A DNA stretch of 41,929 nucleotides from Mesorhizobium sp. ORS 3359. GTDB lineage: Bacteria; Pseudomonadota; Alphaproteobacteria; Rhizobiales; Rhizobiaceae. This document shows positions 40,426 through 41,929 of this stretch, in pieces (within the stretch, counting starts at the first letter, position 1; each line of letters begins with the position of its first letter). The translations under genes were made by a program, and so were the position numbers. The stretch lies in assembly GCA_000824845.1 (NCBI GenBank), contig CCNC01000027.1, positions 1 through 41,929 of the forward strand. The letters run 5' to 3'. The notes below the pieces were generated by a model. That model had not been told where the DNA came from. It made no database searches and saw nothing but the letters and a program-made list of their open reading frames with translations.

Positions 40426-41877
40426 ATGTCTGAACCATCGAAGGGCCTCAGCCTCTACAACACGCTGACGCGGACGAAGGAACCGTTCGTTCCGATCGAC
40501 CCGCAAAATGTGCGCATGTATGTCTGCGGCCCGACCGTCTACGACTTTGCCCATATCGGCAATGCGCGTCCGGCGATCGTCTTCGACGTGCTTTTCCGCC
40601 TGTTGCGCCAACTCTACGGCGAAAAGCATGTCACGTATGTGCGCAACATCACGGATGTCGACGACAAGATAAACGCCAGGGCGCTGCGAGACTTCGGCGG
40701 CGAGATCGCGGCCGGGAAGTTGTCGCTGAACGATGCGATCCGCAAGGTCACCGAAAAGACCGCCGACCAGTACCACAAGGATGTCGCCGCGCTTGGCTGC
40801 CTGCAGCCGACCTACGAGCCGCGGGCGACGGAGTTCGTCGCACCCCGCGCCGACGGCAAGGCCGACATGCTGTCGCTGATCCGTCAGCTGATCGAGCGCG
40901 GGCACGCCTATGTCGCCGGCGGCGAGGTGCTGTTCGACACGGCCTCGATGCCGGACTACGGCGAATTGTCGAAGCGCAATCTCGACGAGCAGCAGGCCGG
41001 CGCGCGCATCGCGGTCGACGCGCACAAGAGGAATCCCGGCGATTTCGTGCTGTGGAAATTGTCTTCGCCCGAAGAACCCGGCTGGGAAAGCCCGTGGGGC
41101 AGGGGCCGGCCCGGCTGGCACATCGAGTGCTCAGCCATGTCGGCCGCTTATCTTGGCGAGGTCTTCGACATCCATGGCGGCGGGCTGGACCTGATCTTCC
41201 CGCACCACGAGAACGAGATCGCCCAGTCGCGCTGCGCCCACGGCACCAAGGTCATGGCCAATGTGTGGATGCACAACGGCTTCCTGCAGGTCGAAGGCCA
41301 GAAGATGTCGAAGAGCCTCGGCAACTTCTACTCGATCCACGAATTGCTGGAGACCGAGACCTTCGGCGGCCGCACCTGGCCGGGCGAGGTGCTCAGGCTG
41401 GCGATGCTGATGACGCATTATCGCGAGCCGATCGACTTCTCCGTGCGCAAGCTGGAGGAGGCGGAAAACACGCTGCGCAAATGGAAGCGCGCGGCCGATC
41501 TTGCGCCCGCGGCCGCTAAGGACCTGCCGTCCGAAGTGGTGGAAGCGCTCTCGGATGACCTTGCCACCTACACCGCCTTCCAGCGGCTGACGCAGCTTGC
41601 CGGCGAGGCGGTCGAGGCTGGCGGCGATGGTGGCAATGCCGCCGCCGCTTCGTTGAAAGCGGCACTGGCCTTCCTGGGATTCGAGGTCGGCGCGGCCAAG
41701 GTGGACGAGGCGGCGGTGGCAAAGGCAATCGCCAGACGCTTGGAATTCATCGCCGCAAAGAACTGGGCCGAGGCCGATCGCATCCGCGACGAGCTTTTGG
41801 CACAGGGCGTGCAGCTGAAGGACGGCAAGGATCCTGTCACCGGCGCGCGCGTGACGACCTGGGAGATCAAGCGGTGA
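40426..41877 (+). CDS. cysS: cysteinyl-tRNA synthetase
   Basis: A 483-residue class I aminoacyl-tRNA synthetase that charges tRNA-Cys in the cytosol. The signature HIGH region is present as [19 protein letters not shown] (about residues 36-54), with the preceding Cys in YVCGP as a zinc ligand. Further zinc ligands are in GWHIECSAM and the [16 protein letters not shown] segment. The KMSKS loop is [10 protein letters not shown]. The C-terminal helical anticodon-binding part ends in WEIKR. Length is normal. The ATG at 40426 has GGAAGGG ahead and is preceded by a structured leader that may regulate it. It is a stand-alone gene within the window. Confidence 0.96.
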   Translation: MSEPSKGLSLYNTLTRTKEPFVPIDPQNVRMYVCGPTVYDFAHIGNARPAIVFDVLFRLLRQLYGEKHVTYVRNITDVDDKINARALRDFGGEIAAGKLSLNDAIRKVTEKTADQYHKDVAALGCLQPTYEPRATEFVAPRADGKADMLSLIRQLIERGHAYVAGGEVLFDTASMPDYGELSKRNLDEQQAGARIAVDAHKRNPGDFVLWKLSSPEEPGWESPWGRGRPGWHIECSAMSAAYLGEVFDIHGGGLDLIFPHHENEIAQSRCAHGTKVMANVWMHNGFLQVEGQKMSKSLGNFYSIHELLETETFGGRTWPGEVLRLAMLMTHYREPIDFSVRKLEEAENTLRKWKRAADLAPAAAKDLPSEVVEALSDDLATYTAFQRLTQLAGEAVEAGGDGGNAAAASLKAALAFLGFEVGAAKVDEAAVAKAIARRLEFIAAKNWAEADRIRDELLAQGVQLKDGKDPVTGARVTTWEIKR

Positions 41878-41929
41878 GGACGGCTTTTGTCAGGTCATGT
41901 ATTGAGAGGCTGGCGGGACAGCGCCCCCC

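Noticed and set aside
1..41929. Symbiosis, phage or integrated mobile island
   Set aside because: No nod, nif, integrase, transposase or tRNA attachment site was seen; the content is mainly core genes with small inserts.

Overview
The window looks like chromosomal DNA of a Rhizobiales alphaproteobacterium, most likely Mesorhizobium or a close relative. The evidence is the GC-rich coding sequence, the order slt-dapA-smpB ... rpoZ-rel-pyrE ... acpS-lepB-rnc-era ... recO, and dispersed palindromic repeats of the kind common in rhizobial intergenic DNA. The genus call is inference, not a search result. I see no rRNA, tRNA, phage, insertion sequence or CRISPR array. Most of the window is core genome with small accessory insertions.

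Layout. 1-3.6 kb: an alpha/beta hydrolase and a soluble lytic transglycosylase, both on the minus strand, then a 417-base gap with two large related hairpins. 3.6-5.8 kb: dapA, smpB and a membrane-anchored GH25 lysozyme. 5.8-8.6 kb: an EamA exporter divergent from an Lrp/AsnC regulator, a family-5-like uracil-DNA glycosylase and a LabA/NYN protein. 8.9-12.4 kb: rpoZ, the bifunctional (p)ppGpp enzyme rel and pyrE, with a heptamer array that starts inside the rel stop codon. 12.4-19.7 kb: a VOC protein and a GNAT protein, then the compact run DUF2062-acpS-lepB-rnc-era, interrupted by a phosphotransferase and a CPBP protease before recO. 19.7-25.5 kb: a Nudix hydrolase, a large DUF2339 membrane protein, a VapBC toxin-antitoxin pair and an ECF sigma/anti-sigma pair.

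25.6-28.2 kb holds the most unusual gene pair: a GNAT acetyltransferase fused to a C39-like cysteine peptidase, followed three bases later by a RimK-like ATP-grasp ligase. This looks like a peptide-cutting and peptide-ligating unit of unknown substrate. It is preceded by a hairpin that overlaps an 18-codon micro-ORF.

28.4-33.3 kb: a DUF3303 protein, a translationally coupled LysR regulator and Rid-family protein divergent from a membrane fatty-acid desaturase, with a perfect palindrome between them, and a PAS-PAS-GGDEF-EAL protein. 33.3-36.3 kb: an HD-domain phosphohydrolase and ygfZ, whose start region carries an exact 75-bp tandem duplication, divergent from a dihydroorotase-like enzyme lacking one metal-ligand histidine. 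36.3-41.9 kb: exported or small proteins of unknown function, a MutT-like Nudix hydrolase, an SRAP/YedK DNA-crosslink protein and cysS with a structured leader.

Working together: dapA, slt and GH25 concern cell-wall metabolism; rpoZ and rel concern transcription and the stringent response; smpB, rnc, era and cysS concern RNA and translation; UDG, Nudix, RecO and SRAP concern DNA or nucleotide-pool maintenance. These are functional groupings, not demonstrated operons except where overlaps are noted.
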